A DNA stretch of 64,000 bases from Flavobacterium difficile (lineage in GTDB: Bacteria; Bacteroidota; Bacteroidia; Flavobacteriales; Flavobacteriaceae), in contig NZ_JAAJBT010000009.1 in NCBI RefSeq assembly GCF_011392115.1, positions 1 through 64,000 of the forward strand. The letters run 5' to 3'. Below the pieces are notes generated by a model. The model ran no database searches and was not told the origin of the DNA. It saw only the letters and a list, made by a program, of their open reading frames with translations. The translations under genes were made by a program, and so were the position numbers. Position 1 is the stretch's first letter. Every line of letters starts with the position of its first letter. Shown piece by piece: positions 16,513 to 23,875 of the stretch.

Positions 16513-17169
16513 ATGAACTACGGAAAAGAATTTAAAAAATTTGCGACAAAAAAACACGGTGTAAATAGTTTATATTACGATAAATTAGTTGGAAGTTTAA
16601 CGCCTTATATTATTGAAGAACGCCAATTAAATATTTCTCAATTAGACGTTTTTTCTCGTTTGATGATGGATAGAATTATCTTCATGGGAACTGGTGTTGA
16701 CGATTATATGGCGAATATTATTCAAGCACAATTATTGTTTTTAGAAAGTGTAGACGCTTCTAAAGACATTCAAATTTACATCAACTCACCAGGTGGAAGT
16801 GTTTATGCAGGTTTAGGTATTTATGATACGATGCAATATATTAAACCTGATGTGGCAACAATTTGTACCGGAATGGCTGCCTCTATGGGTGCGGTTTTAT
16901 TGTGTGCTGGAGCAGAAGGAAAACGTTCGGCGTTACCACATTCTCGCGTTATGATTCACCAACCTTCTGGTGGTGCTTCTGGTGTAGCTACAGATATGGA
17001 AATTAATTTAAGAGAAATGTTAAAGTTAAAAGATGAATTGTATCAAATCATCTCTACACACTCTAAACAACCGTTTGAAAAAGTATTCAAAGATAGCGAA
17101 CGTGATTATTGGATGATTGCAGATGAAGCAAAAGAATACGGAATGATTGACGAAGTATTAAGAAGATAA
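16513..17169 (+). CDS. clpP: ATP-dependent Clp protease proteolytic subunit
   Basis: The 218-residue serine protease forms the tetradecameric chamber that degrades proteins fed by ClpX. The nucleophile S124 lies in GMAASMGAVLL and catalytic H149 in HSRVMIHQPSGG. The oxyanion region INSPGGSVYAGLGIYDTMQYI is intact, and the C-terminal ERDYWMIADEAKEYGMID matches the family. An N-terminal stretch of about 20 residues precedes the core and may be a propeptide, as in other ClpP enzymes. clpX follows 77 bases downstream, across a spacer filled with 7-bp repeats, so the two subunits are probably co-expressed. Confidence 0.97.
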   Translation: MNYGKEFKKFATKKHGVNSLYYDKLVGSLTPYIIEERQLNISQLDVFSRLMMDRIIFMGTGVDDYMANIIQAQLLFLESVDASKDIQIYINSPGGSVYAGLGIYDTMQYIKPDVATICTGMAASMGAVLLCAGAEGKRSALPHSRVMIHQPSGGASGVATDMEINLREMLKLKDELYQIISTHSKQPFEKVFKDSERDYWMIADEAKEYGMIDEVLRR

Positions 17170-17172
17170 ATT

Positions 17173-17238
17173 CAGTTTGCAGTTTTCAGTCTCAGTTTAC
17201 AGTTTTGTATCTGCGACAGAAAACTGCGACTGTGAACT
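17173..17238. repeat. CAGTTTN heptad repeats between clpP and clpX
   Basis: Units CAGTTTG, CAGTTTT, CAGTCT, CAGTTTA and CAGTTTT start at 17173, 17180, 17187, 17193 and 17200, a 7-bp period with one 6-bp unit. After a short spacer, ACTG copies at 17223 and 17229 and ACT at 17236 show the same unit in inverted orientation. The spacer is noncoding. Confidence 0.75.
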
Positions 17239-17246
17239 AAAAAAAA

Positions 17247-18479
17247 ATGGCAAAAGAAATATTAGAATGTTCGTTTTGTGGAAGGAAAAAGCCAGAAACT
17301 AATTTATTAATTGCAGGTATAGATTCGCACATATGCGACAAATGTATTGAGCAGGCGCATGGTATTGTTTTAGAAGAGCTTAAAGGAACAATGGATTCTG
17401 AAGCTTTTGGTGATTTAGTGTTGCGTAAACCTAAAGAAATAAATGAGTTTTTAAATGCGTATGTAATCGGACAAGAACAAACCAAAAAAGTATTAAGCGT
17501 GGCAGTGTATAATCACTACAAGCGTTTGATGCAACAAGTTACAAATGATGATGTTGAAATCGAAAAAAGTAATATTTTAGTTGTAGGTCAAACCGGAACT
17601 GGAAAAACACTAGTAGCAAAAACCATCGCTAAAATGCTAAATGTGCCATTAGCTATTGTTGATGCAACTATTTTAACAGAAGCAGGTTATGTTGGAGAAG
17701 ATGTAGAAAGTATTTTAACACGTTTGCTTCAAGCTGCAGATTATGATGTAGCTAAAGCGGAAAGAGGCATCGTTTTTATCGATGAGATTGATAAAATTGC
17801 TCGTAAAAGTGATAATCCGTCTATTACAAGAGATGTTTCTGGAGAAGGTGTGCAACAAGCATTATTGAAATTATTAGAAGGTTCTGTTGTAAATGTACCA
17901 CCAAAAGGCGGAAGAAAACATCCTGATCAAAAATTTGTTGAGGTGAACACTCAAAATATTTTATTTATTGCCGGTGGTGCTTTTGATGGTATTGAACGTA
18001 TCATTTCCAAAAGATTAAACCGTCAGGCAATGGGTTTCAGTGCCTCTAAAGATTTAGATAAAGTAGATGAAAATAATTTGTTGCAGTATATTATTCCACG
18101 CGATGTGAAAGAGTTTGGTTTAATTCCAGAAATTATTGGTCGTATGCCTGTTTTATCACACATGGATCCGTTGGACGGTAAAACGTTACGTGCCATTTTA
18201 ACAGAGCCTAAAAACGCTTTAATTAAACAATATCAAAAGTTATTTGAAATGGATGAAGTAACTTTTACCATTGAAGATGCTGCTTTAGATTTTATTGTAG
18301 AAAAAGCATTAGAATATAAATTAGGCGCGCGTGGTTTGCGTTCGTTATGTGAAGCGATCTTAACAGATGCCATGTTCGAATTGCCAAGTTCGGAAGAAAA
18401 AGAATTAAACGTAACTAGAGAGTTTGCTGAACAAACTCTAAGTAAAAATTTGCTTCAAAAGTTGCAAGTCGCATCTTAA
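17247..18479 (+). CDS. clpX: ATP-dependent Clp protease ATP-binding subunit ClpX
   Basis: The 410-residue AAA+ unfoldase recognises substrates and threads them into ClpP. The N-terminal zinc-binding domain shows CSFCGRKK and ICDKCIEQA (four Cys). Walker A is GQTGTGKT and Walker B includes [13 protein letters not shown]. The pore loop GYVGEDVE, the IGF-type ClpP-contact loop region and the sensor motif [12 protein letters not shown] are also present. It is the expected partner of the upstream clpP. The start ATG at 17247 follows a purine-rich A-run. A strong bidirectional hairpin follows the gene. Confidence 0.97.
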   Translation: MAKEILECSFCGRKKPETNLLIAGIDSHICDKCIEQAHGIVLEELKGTMDSEAFGDLVLRKPKEINEFLNAYVIGQEQTKKVLSVAVYNHYKRLMQQVTNDDVEIEKSNILVVGQTGTGKTLVAKTIAKMLNVPLAIVDATILTEAGYVGEDVESILTRLLQAADYDVAKAERGIVFIDEIDKIARKSDNPSITRDVSGEGVQQALLKLLEGSVVNVPPKGGRKHPDQKFVEVNTQNILFIAGGAFDGIERIISKRLNRQAMGFSASKDLDKVDENNLLQYIIPRDVKEFGLIPEIIGRMPVLSHMDPLDGKTLRAILTEPKNALIKQYQKLFEMDEVTFTIEDAALDFIVEKALEYKLGARGLRSLCEAILTDAMFELPSSEEKELNVTREFAEQTLSKNLLQKLQVAS

Positions 18480-18499
18480 AATCAAATGCATGCTTATCA

Positions 18500-18541
18500 A
18501 AAAAGGCAATCCTACGAATAGTGATTGCCTTTTTCTTTTTT
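18500..18541 (+). terminator. Bidirectional terminator between clpX and the small lipoprotein gene
   Basis: AAAAAGGCAATC (18500-18511) pairs perfectly with GATTGCCTTTTT (18523-18534), with T-rich flanks on both strands. It can end clpX on the plus strand and the OmpA/small-lipoprotein transcript on the minus strand. Confidence 0.85.
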
Positions 18542-18722
18542 TTATAGTTGTTGTTTTTGTGCTTAAGCCGTTTTATTTTCTGTTACTACAGGCTTTGCAT
18601 TTACATATCTCGATTTGCAACTCCAACCTCTACTAGCACAAGAGGTTAAAATCAATCCGATTACCATAACTGCGATACATTTTTTAATAGACATTTTTTT
18701 GATTTTTTTATAGTTGTTGTTT
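18537..18722. repeat. 20-bp direct repeat flanking the small lipoprotein gene
   Basis: A 20-base sequence (seven T then ATAGTTGTTGTTT) occurs at 18537-18556 and again at 18703-18722, 166 bases apart. On the minus strand one copy is the leader of the 43-residue lipoprotein gene and the other lies just after its stop. This could be the scar of a duplication or a recombination-mediated gain or loss of the gene. Confidence 0.8.
18563..18694 (-). CDS. Small lipoprotein, 43 residues, unknown function
   Basis: This ORF runs from ATG at 18694 to TAA at 18563. It encodes MSIKKCIAVM, a hydrophobic segment VIGLILTSC with lipobox cysteine C19, and a 24-residue basic, polar tail (ASRGWSCKSRYVNAKPVVTE and a final NKTA). 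Cleavage would leave a lipidated peptide of 25 residues with one more Cys. It starts 37 bases after the stop of the OmpA/PD40 gene on the same strand and ends just before a terminator, so it is probably the last gene of that transcript. The gene is bracketed by a 20-bp direct repeat. I do not recognise a family; tiny lipoproteins of this kind are common in flavobacteria. Confidence 0.7.
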   Translation of the reverse strand: MSIKKCIAVMVIGLILTSCASRGWSCKSRYVNAKPVVTENKTA

Positions 18723-18730
18723 CTTGTTTG

Positions 18731-20302
18731 TTATTTGTTGATTTTAAATTCTGTTCTTCTGTTTAATTGGTCTTCTTCTGATGTACAAGTAGTACATTTT
18801 ACTTTCAATTCCATTTCACCCATTCCCATATATTTCAGTCTGTCTTTACTAATACCTTTAGATACTAAATAATCGAAAGTAGATTTAGCTCTTTTTTCTG
18901 ATAAAACTTTGTTATATTCATCAGAACCTTTTGAGTCAGTATGAGCAAATATTGAGATCGACATGTTTGGGTTCTCATTTAACACCGTAATTACTTTATT
19001 TAATGAAAGTTTAGATTCTTGTTTGATTGTCGCTTTGTTAAAGTCGAAATAGATGTTTTCAATCTGAATCTCCGTTTCAGTAACAACAGGTTTTGATTGA
19101 TTCAATTCAATTGATGAATCTCCATAAAAATCGCCAGAAGTTAATTGTTTAGTTAACGGTTCATAGCCATCTTTTTCTATAGAAACGTTGTAAATGGTTA
19201 GCGGATTATAAATAACAGAAATGTTTCCTTTATCATCTGTTTTTCCATTTGCTAAAATTCTACCAAATTCATTTTTTACAATAATCTTTGTGTTTGGTAA
19301 CGGTGTTCCTGTTAGTTTTTCTTTAATCGTTAGCTTAGAAACCGTATTTGGCGCCATTTTTAAATTGTATCTAAAAATATCGTAATTTCCATCGGTAGCT
19401 GTATTGTCTGAAGAAACATAACCTCTTGTGTCGTTTACCATTACAAAGGCTAAATCATCTTTTCTTGAGTTTAATGTTGCTCCTAAATTAAATGCAGTAT
19501 GGTAACCATCATCAGTTATTGAAGATCTAAAAACATCAAATCCACCCATGTTGGTATGTCCTTTAGAAGAGAAAAATAAATAGTTGTTATCATTAGATAT
19601 GAATGGGAATTTTTCGTCTTCTTTGGTGTTTATTTTCGAACCTAAATTCATAGGAACACCTAAAGAACCATTTTCTAAAATGGCAACTTCATATAAGTCG
19701 AAACCACCAGCTCCACCAGGAATATTTGATGAGAAATATAACTTTTTACCATCATTTGAAACAAAAGGCGTTTCAATGGAATATTGGTCGTCCATTAGTT
19801 TTAATTCTGTAATATTTGTCCAATATTTATCAGATTTCATGTCTAAATCGGCCGTATACAATTTGTAAACGTTTGGATTTTCTTTTGTAGATTGAGTAAA
19901 AAACACTTTGTTTTCATCTGGAGTAAAAGCAATTGTACCTTCGTTATCTTTTGAATCAATTGCTGAGGCAAATAAAAGTGGAAAAGTTAAATTTCCAGTA
20001 CTATCTACATTTACGCAGTATAAATTATTGTTTGGCGTTTTTGTGTCTTCGTTAACTGTAGTTTCATAATGTCTTCTTTTTTTGTTAGACAATATGATAA
20101 ATTTGTTTTTAAAGAAAGAAGTTCCTATTTCTGATAACTCTGAGTTAACGCTAACTTCATTTAAAATAAACCTTAAACCTTTGGAGTTTTTGTTGATAAT
20201 GTCGTTAATTGAGTCTAGCTTTTTATTTCTTATAGGCTCTTGTGCTTCTGCTGTTTTGAAAAGTAATAGTGAAAAGGCTAAAATTAAAAACTTTTTTTTC
20301 AT
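18731..20302 (-). CDS. OmpA family protein with PD40 repeats
   Basis: This 523-residue periplasmic or outer-membrane-attached protein has a signal peptide (cleaved after AEAQ, residue 21). WD40-like PD40 beta-propeller repeats span about residues 85-320 (for example LYFSSNIPGGAGGFDLY and LFFSSKGHTNMGGFDVF). A carboxypeptidase-regulatory-like beta sandwich follows at about 330-400, and an OmpA peptidoglycan-binding domain (FDFNKATIKQES, then LSEKRAKSTFDYLVSKGI and NRRTEF) ends the protein. This architecture is like PorE and other OmpA proteins that tie T9SS PorP/SprF complexes to the wall. No PorP gene is adjacent here, so its partner is unknown. A small lipoprotein gene follows in the same direction. 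Confidence 0.9.
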   Translation of the reverse strand: MKKKFLILAFSLLLFKTAEAQEPIRNKKLDSINDIINKNSKGLRFILNEVSVNSELSEIGTSFFKNKFIILSNKKRRHYETTVNEDTKTPNNNLYCVNVDSTGNLTFPLLFASAIDSKDNEGTIAFTPDENKVFFTQSTKENPNVYKLYTADLDMKSDKYWTNITELKLMDDQYSIETPFVSNDGKKLYFSSNIPGGAGGFDLYEVAILENGSLGVPMNLGSKINTKEDEKFPFISNDNNYLFFSSKGHTNMGGFDVFRSSITDDGYHTAFNLGATLNSRKDDLAFVMVNDTRGYVSSDNTATDGNYDIFRYNLKMAPNTVSKLTIKEKLTGTPLPNTKIIVKNEFGRILANGKTDDKGNISVIYNPLTIYNVSIEKDGYEPLTKQLTSGDFYGDSSIELNQSKPVVTETEIQIENIYFDFNKATIKQESKLSLNKVITVLNENPNMSISIFAHTDSKGSDEYNKVLSEKRAKSTFDYLVSKGISKDRLKYMGMGEMELKVKCTTCTSEEDQLNRRTEFKINK

Positions 20303-20331
20303 ATTTTTATTAGGTTAAATCTTTGGGGGCG

Positions 20332-20339
20332 CAAAAATA
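20332..20339 (-). promoter_or_regulatory. OmpA/PD40 gene promoter -7 element (TATTTTTG)
   Basis: On the minus strand TATTTTTG, followed by CGCCCCC, lies 29 bases before the ATG at 20302. A matched TTG is not visible. Confidence 0.5.
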
Positions 20340-20439
20340 TAAATTTTTATTAGATAAATACTTTATTTTCTGAATTATATGCAAAGATGGCTTCTAATAA
20401 ATACCTAAAAAATTATAATCGATAATAAGTAGCTTTATT

Positions 20440-20469
20440 CGTTAAAATGCATAGAACATCATTTTAACG
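20440..20469. repeat. 10-bp inverted repeat downstream of the GH3 gene
   Basis: CGTTAAAATG (20440-20449) and CATTTTAACG (20460-20469) pair around 10 bases, 31 bases beyond the GH3 stop. There is no T-run, so it is either a weak terminator for GH3 or a protein-binding site. The rest of the 197-base gap (20303-20499) is AT-rich and holds only the promoter above. Confidence 0.5.
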
Positions 20470-20499
20470 TTAAGAAATATAGTACTTTAAGAAAATAAA

Positions 20500-22008
20500 T
20501 TAGTATTGAAGTAATTCTTCTAAATAGTCTCTGGAGTTAGAAAGGCGTGGAATTTTATGTTGTCCTCCTAATTTGTCGTTTTTTTTCAGCCAGTTGTAAA
20601 ATAAGTTTTCTTTAGCAACATTTAAGACTAAAGGGTTCAGTGTCATGTTGTTAAATCTTTTGGCTTCATAATCTGAATTTACTTGTTGTAGGTTTTTATC
20701 AAGTAATTCTGAGAAATTTGAAATGTTTGTAGGATACTTTTTGAACTCGATAATCCATTCATGTGCCCCTTTTTCTTTTCCCTTCATAAAAATAGGAGCT
20801 ACGGTATAATCTGAGATTTCGCAATTTAATTCGGAACACGTTTTAGCTAATGCGGCATCTGTATTTTCCACCATCAATTCTTCGCCAAAAACATTAATGT
20901 GGTGTTTAGTTCTTCCCGTAACTTTTATTCTAAACGGATTTAAAGATGTAAAACGAATGGTGTCGCCAATTAAATAGCGCCATAAACCAGAATTGGTTGT
21001 AATGACTAAGGCGTAATTTTTATCAAGTTCAACTTTGTTTAAAGGGATTACTTTTTGGTTTGGTTTTCCAAAAGTATCCATTGGGATAAATTCATAAAAA
21101 ATACCATAATCTAACATCAAAAGTAATTCGTTAGAATCATTACGATCTTGTAAAGCGAAAAAGCCTTCTGAGGCATTATAAATTTCGTAATATTTGAAAT
21201 TTTTAGACGGGAATAAGTTTTTATACTGCTCTTTATAAGGATCAAAACTTACCCCACCATGAAAATATACTTCTAAATTAGGCCAAATTTCTAAAATGTT
21301 GGTTTTTTTATTTTCTTCTAATGTTTTGTTTAATAAGACCATCATCCAACTCGGTACTCCTGCCAAACTGGTAACGTTTTCTAAGCTACTCTCTTTAATT
21401 ATGGCGGGTAGTTTTATTTCCCAATCACTCATTAAGGAGGTTTTGTTGCTTGGAGTAGAACTAAACTCGGCCCACATGGGCATGTTGTCAATTAAAATAG
21501 CGGATAAATCTCCAAATATAGTATTGTTGTTTTCGTATAATTCTTTACTACCACCTAATCGTAAACTTTTCCCTGTAAACAATTGCGAATTTTCATTATT
21601 ATTCAAATACATGCACAATAAATCCTTACTGGCTTTGTAATGGTTGTTGTCTAAAGCTTCAGAACTAACAGGAATAAATTTACTTTTTGCATTGGTTGTA
21701 CCACTTGATTTGGCAAAGTACTTAATATTAGAATTCCAAAAAATATTTTGCGCACCTTGTCGTGTTTGTTCGATGTAAGGTTCTAGTTCTTCATAAGTAG
21801 AAACTGGAATTCTTTCATTAAAAGTGTCGTAATTTCTTATAGTACTGTAATCGTATTTTTTTCCTAGAACGGTATTTTCAGCAGCTCTTAAAAGTCCAAA
21901 TAAAATTTCTTCTTGTACTTCAATAGGATATTTCATAAACAATTCAATTTGATGAATACGTTTTTTTAAAATCCAAGAAGCGATAGAATTAATTATAGGT
22001 AATGGCAT
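20500..22008 (-). CDS. GH3 family acyl-adenylate amide synthetase-like protein
   Basis: The 502-residue protein belongs to the GH3 branch of the ANL adenylating superfamily. The ATP-binding motif is visible as YFAKSSGTTNAKSKFIPV (about residues 97-114). Later motifs are EIYNASEGFFALQ and LWRYLIGDTIRF, with the ITGRTKHHINVFGEELMVEN-like hinge (VTGRTKHHINVFGEELM) leading to the small C-terminal domain. Plant GH3 enzymes adenylate acids such as auxin or jasmonate and join them to amino acids. Bacterial members are widespread in Bacteroidota, but their substrates are generally unknown. It is divergent from DUF2797, with which it shares a 63-base intergenic region. Confidence 0.9.
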   Translation of the reverse strand: MPLPIINSIASWILKKRIHQIELFMKYPIEVQEEILFGLLRAAENTVLGKKYDYSTIRNYDTFNERIPVSTYEELEPYIEQTRQGAQNIFWNSNIKYFAKSSGTTNAKSKFIPVSSEALDNNHYKASKDLLCMYLNNNENSQLFTGKSLRLGGSKELYENNNTIFGDLSAILIDNMPMWAEFSSTPSNKTSLMSDWEIKLPAIIKESSLENVTSLAGVPSWMMVLLNKTLEENKKTNILEIWPNLEVYFHGGVSFDPYKEQYKNLFPSKNFKYYEIYNASEGFFALQDRNDSNELLLMLDYGIFYEFIPMDTFGKPNQKVIPLNKVELDKNYALVITTNSGLWRYLIGDTIRFTSLNPFRIKVTGRTKHHINVFGEELMVENTDAALAKTCSELNCEISDYTVAPIFMKGKEKGAHEWIIEFKKYPTNISNFSELLDKNLQQVNSDYEAKRFNNMTLNPLVLNVAKENLFYNWLKKNDKLGGQHKIPRLSNSRDYLEELLQY

Positions 22009-22036
22009 TTGAATAGTTGTATTTTTATAACTTTAC

Positions 22037-22066
22037 CAAAAATAATAATTTTTATTTCAATTACAA
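22037..22066 (-). promoter_or_regulatory. GH3 gene promoter
   Basis: On the minus strand TTG (22066-22064), a 19-base spacer and TATTTTTG (22044-22037) fit the Bacteroidota promoter. The -7 box lies 28 bases before the GH3 ATG. It ends 6 bases from the divergent DUF2797 start. Confidence 0.65.
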
Positions 22067-22071
22067 TTTTT

Positions 22072-22866
22072 ATGACAACTTTTGAAGGGACATTAACAAA
22101 AATGGAAACCGAAATGGGGGCTCCAATTCAGTATTATTTAATTTTCGATTCGAATTTTATTAATATGAATCAGTTACTCAATAAAGATATAGAAATTACC
22201 CACAAAGGTTATCAGTGTTTAAATTGTAAGAAAGCCAAAAAAGTATGGCGACAAGGTTTTTGTTACGATTGTTTTTCAACTATTCCAGCGGCTGCAGATT
22301 GGATTATGAAACCCGAATTAAGCACTGCGCATTTAGATATTGAAGACAGAGATTTAGAATATGAAAAGCGTGTACAGTTGCAGCCTCATACAGTTTATTT
22401 AGCTTTGTCTAGTGAAATAAAAGTAGGGGTTACAAGAAATACACAAGTGCCAACACGTTGGATCGATCAGGGTGCTGTTCAAGCTTTACCTATTTTAGAA
22501 ACACCAAACAGATATTTAGCTGGTGTAGCCGAAGTGGCATTGAAAAATCATTTTGCAGATAAAACCAACTGGCAAAAAATGTTAAAAAATGAAGTGCCTG
22601 TGGTGAGTTTGTCACAAGAAAAAAGCAATTTGAAACAATGGTTGCCAGAAGAAACTAAACCTTATTTTATAGAAGAAGATACGTTGTACAATTTAGAATT
22701 CCCCGTACTTCAATATCCAACTAAAGTAACTAGTTTGAATTTAGAAAAAACACCAAATTTTTCAGGAAAAGTGGTTGGGATTAAAGGGCAATATTTAATT
22801 TTTGAAGATGGAACAGTCTTTAATGTAAGAACCTACGAAGGTTATGTGGTAAGTTTGAAGTTTTAA
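22072..22866 (+). CDS. DUF2797 protein with zinc ribbon and GIY-YIG-like core
   Basis: The 264-residue cytoplasmic protein matches the DUF2797 family, whose function is not established. Residues 49-67 hold a four-cysteine ribbon, C49-x2-C52-x11-C64-x2-C67, with basic residues between. The next segment reads TVYLALSSEIKVGVTRN (from 107), then a conserved R129, and E154 in a helix (GVAEVALKNHF) before DKTNW. That order, Y...KVG.T...R...E, resembles GIY-YIG nucleases; this is my inference. The C-terminal ~70 residues look like a small beta domain. The ATG at 22072 is chosen because the longer frame to 22009 needs a TTG and covers the GH3 promoter. Its neighbours do not reveal a role. Confidence 0.82.
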   Translation: MTTFEGTLTKMETEMGAPIQYYLIFDSNFINMNQLLNKDIEITHKGYQCLNCKKAKKVWRQGFCYDCFSTIPAAADWIMKPELSTAHLDIEDRDLEYEKRVQLQPHTVYLALSSEIKVGVTRNTQVPTRWIDQGAVQALPILETPNRYLAGVAEVALKNHFADKTNWQKMLKNEVPVVSLSQEKSNLKQWLPEETKPYFIEEDTLYNLEFPVLQYPTKVTSLNLEKTPNFSGKVVGIKGQYLIFEDGTVFNVRTYEGYVVSLKF

Positions 22867-22876
22867 GAAATAATGG

Positions 22877-22910
22877 GCCACAAATTATTCATAATTAAAT
22901 AATTTGTGGC
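22877..22910. repeat. 13-bp perfect hairpin between convergent DUF2797 and DUF3078 genes
   Basis: GCCACAAATTATT (22877-22889) and AATAATTTGTGGC (22898-22910) pair perfectly around 8 bases. There is no T-run on either side. The GCCAC-AATT ends resemble those of the palindromic element at 25711-25829, so it may belong to the same repeat class or serve as a bidirectional terminator. Confidence 0.6.
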
Positions 22911-22927
22911 AAATACTATATATGGTT

Positions 22928-23875
22928 TTAAAAAGTATATTCTAATCCAACTCCTACAATTTGTTTCCATTGTACTCTTGGACCTTCTGTGATTTGAATG
23001 CCATCAATTTCTCGTTTATTTTTAATGTCGTTATCGTATAATAAATGTGTGCCTAAATTCGCTCTTACATATTTATTCACGATCATTTCTACCCCCATTT
23101 GCCAATCGACATCAACATTTCCAAAGTCATTTAAATAGTCTGTGTATAATGTAGCTCTGGTGTCTAAATTAATATTGGTCATAATTTTTGTTTTGTACTG
23201 ACTAGTAACTAAAGCCCCAAGTTCTGTACGATGTTTTTTTCCTTTTCTAATGATAACTGTTCCTGTTTCATCAAAAACGGCTTTTTGTACTCCAAATGCT
23301 CCTTCATTAGCCAAACGATTGTCTAAAACTAAAGTAGTTTTTTGAGTTAAAGGTGAAAGATAAACCGTGAAACCTAAATCTTTTCTGGAATATTCTGCTC
23401 CAATACCTAAGAAAATGTAAGCAGGAGCAAAAGGTTTTGAAATAGCTTTGTCTGTATTTGGATAGTTATATCCATTGGCAAATTGTGTTAAAAAACTAAA
23501 TTTTCCTCCGAAGTACCAGTTCGAAATAGTGTCTTTTCTGTATCCTAAGGTTGAATTTAAATTAATCTGATCGTCTGTTTTTCTAACATCAGTATTTTCT
23601 TGTTTGTTAATACCGTATCTAATGATCAATTCGTTATTCCATTTCATGTTTTCTCGAGAATAGTTTCGAATAAAATTTCCTTTTGCTAATCCAGATATCG
23701 AATTGTTTCCACCAGCAGACCAATTAACAAAAGTAATTTGTGTAAAATCTAATCCTACTTTATTGATCTTTTTCCAATTTGATATTGAATCAGGCTTTTC
23801 GGTTCTAATAATTTGGGCGACAGCAAGTGTTGAAAAAAGGAATAATCCAAAAAATAAAATTCTTTTAAGCGTCAT
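22928..23875 (-). CDS. DUF3078 family outer-membrane protein
   Basis: This 315-residue protein has a signal peptide (cleaved after AVAQ, residue 21) and the DUF3078 pattern NKVGLDFTQITFVNWSAGGNN at the start of the mature chain. The rest is alternating beta-strand sequence ending in QIVGVGLEYTF with a terminal Phe, as expected for an outer-membrane barrel. The family is common in Bacteroidota and has no known function. Its ATG overlaps the 3' end of dxs by 11 bases, so the two are translationally coupled in one transcript. I know of no functional reason for pairing with dxs. Confidence 0.88.
   Translation of the reverse strand: MTLKRILFFGLFLFSTLAVAQIIRTEKPDSISNWKKINKVGLDFTQITFVNWSAGGNNSISGLAKGNFIRNYSRENMKWNNELIIRYGINKQENTDVRKTDDQINLNSTLGYRKDTISNWYFGGKFSFLTQFANGYNYPNTDKAISKPFAPAYIFLGIGAEYSRKDLGFTVYLSPLTQKTTLVLDNRLANEGAFGVQKAVFDETGTVIIRKGKKHRTELGALVTSQYKTKIMTNINLDTRATLYTDYLNDFGNVDVDWQMGVEMIVNKYVRANLGTHLLYDNDIKNKREIDGIQITEGPRVQWKQIVGVGLEYTF

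Noticed and set aside
17173..17240. Possible CRISPR-like array between clpP and clpX
   Set aside because: Units are 7 bases long and directly adjacent without spacers, so it is a tandem heptad repeat, not a CRISPR array.
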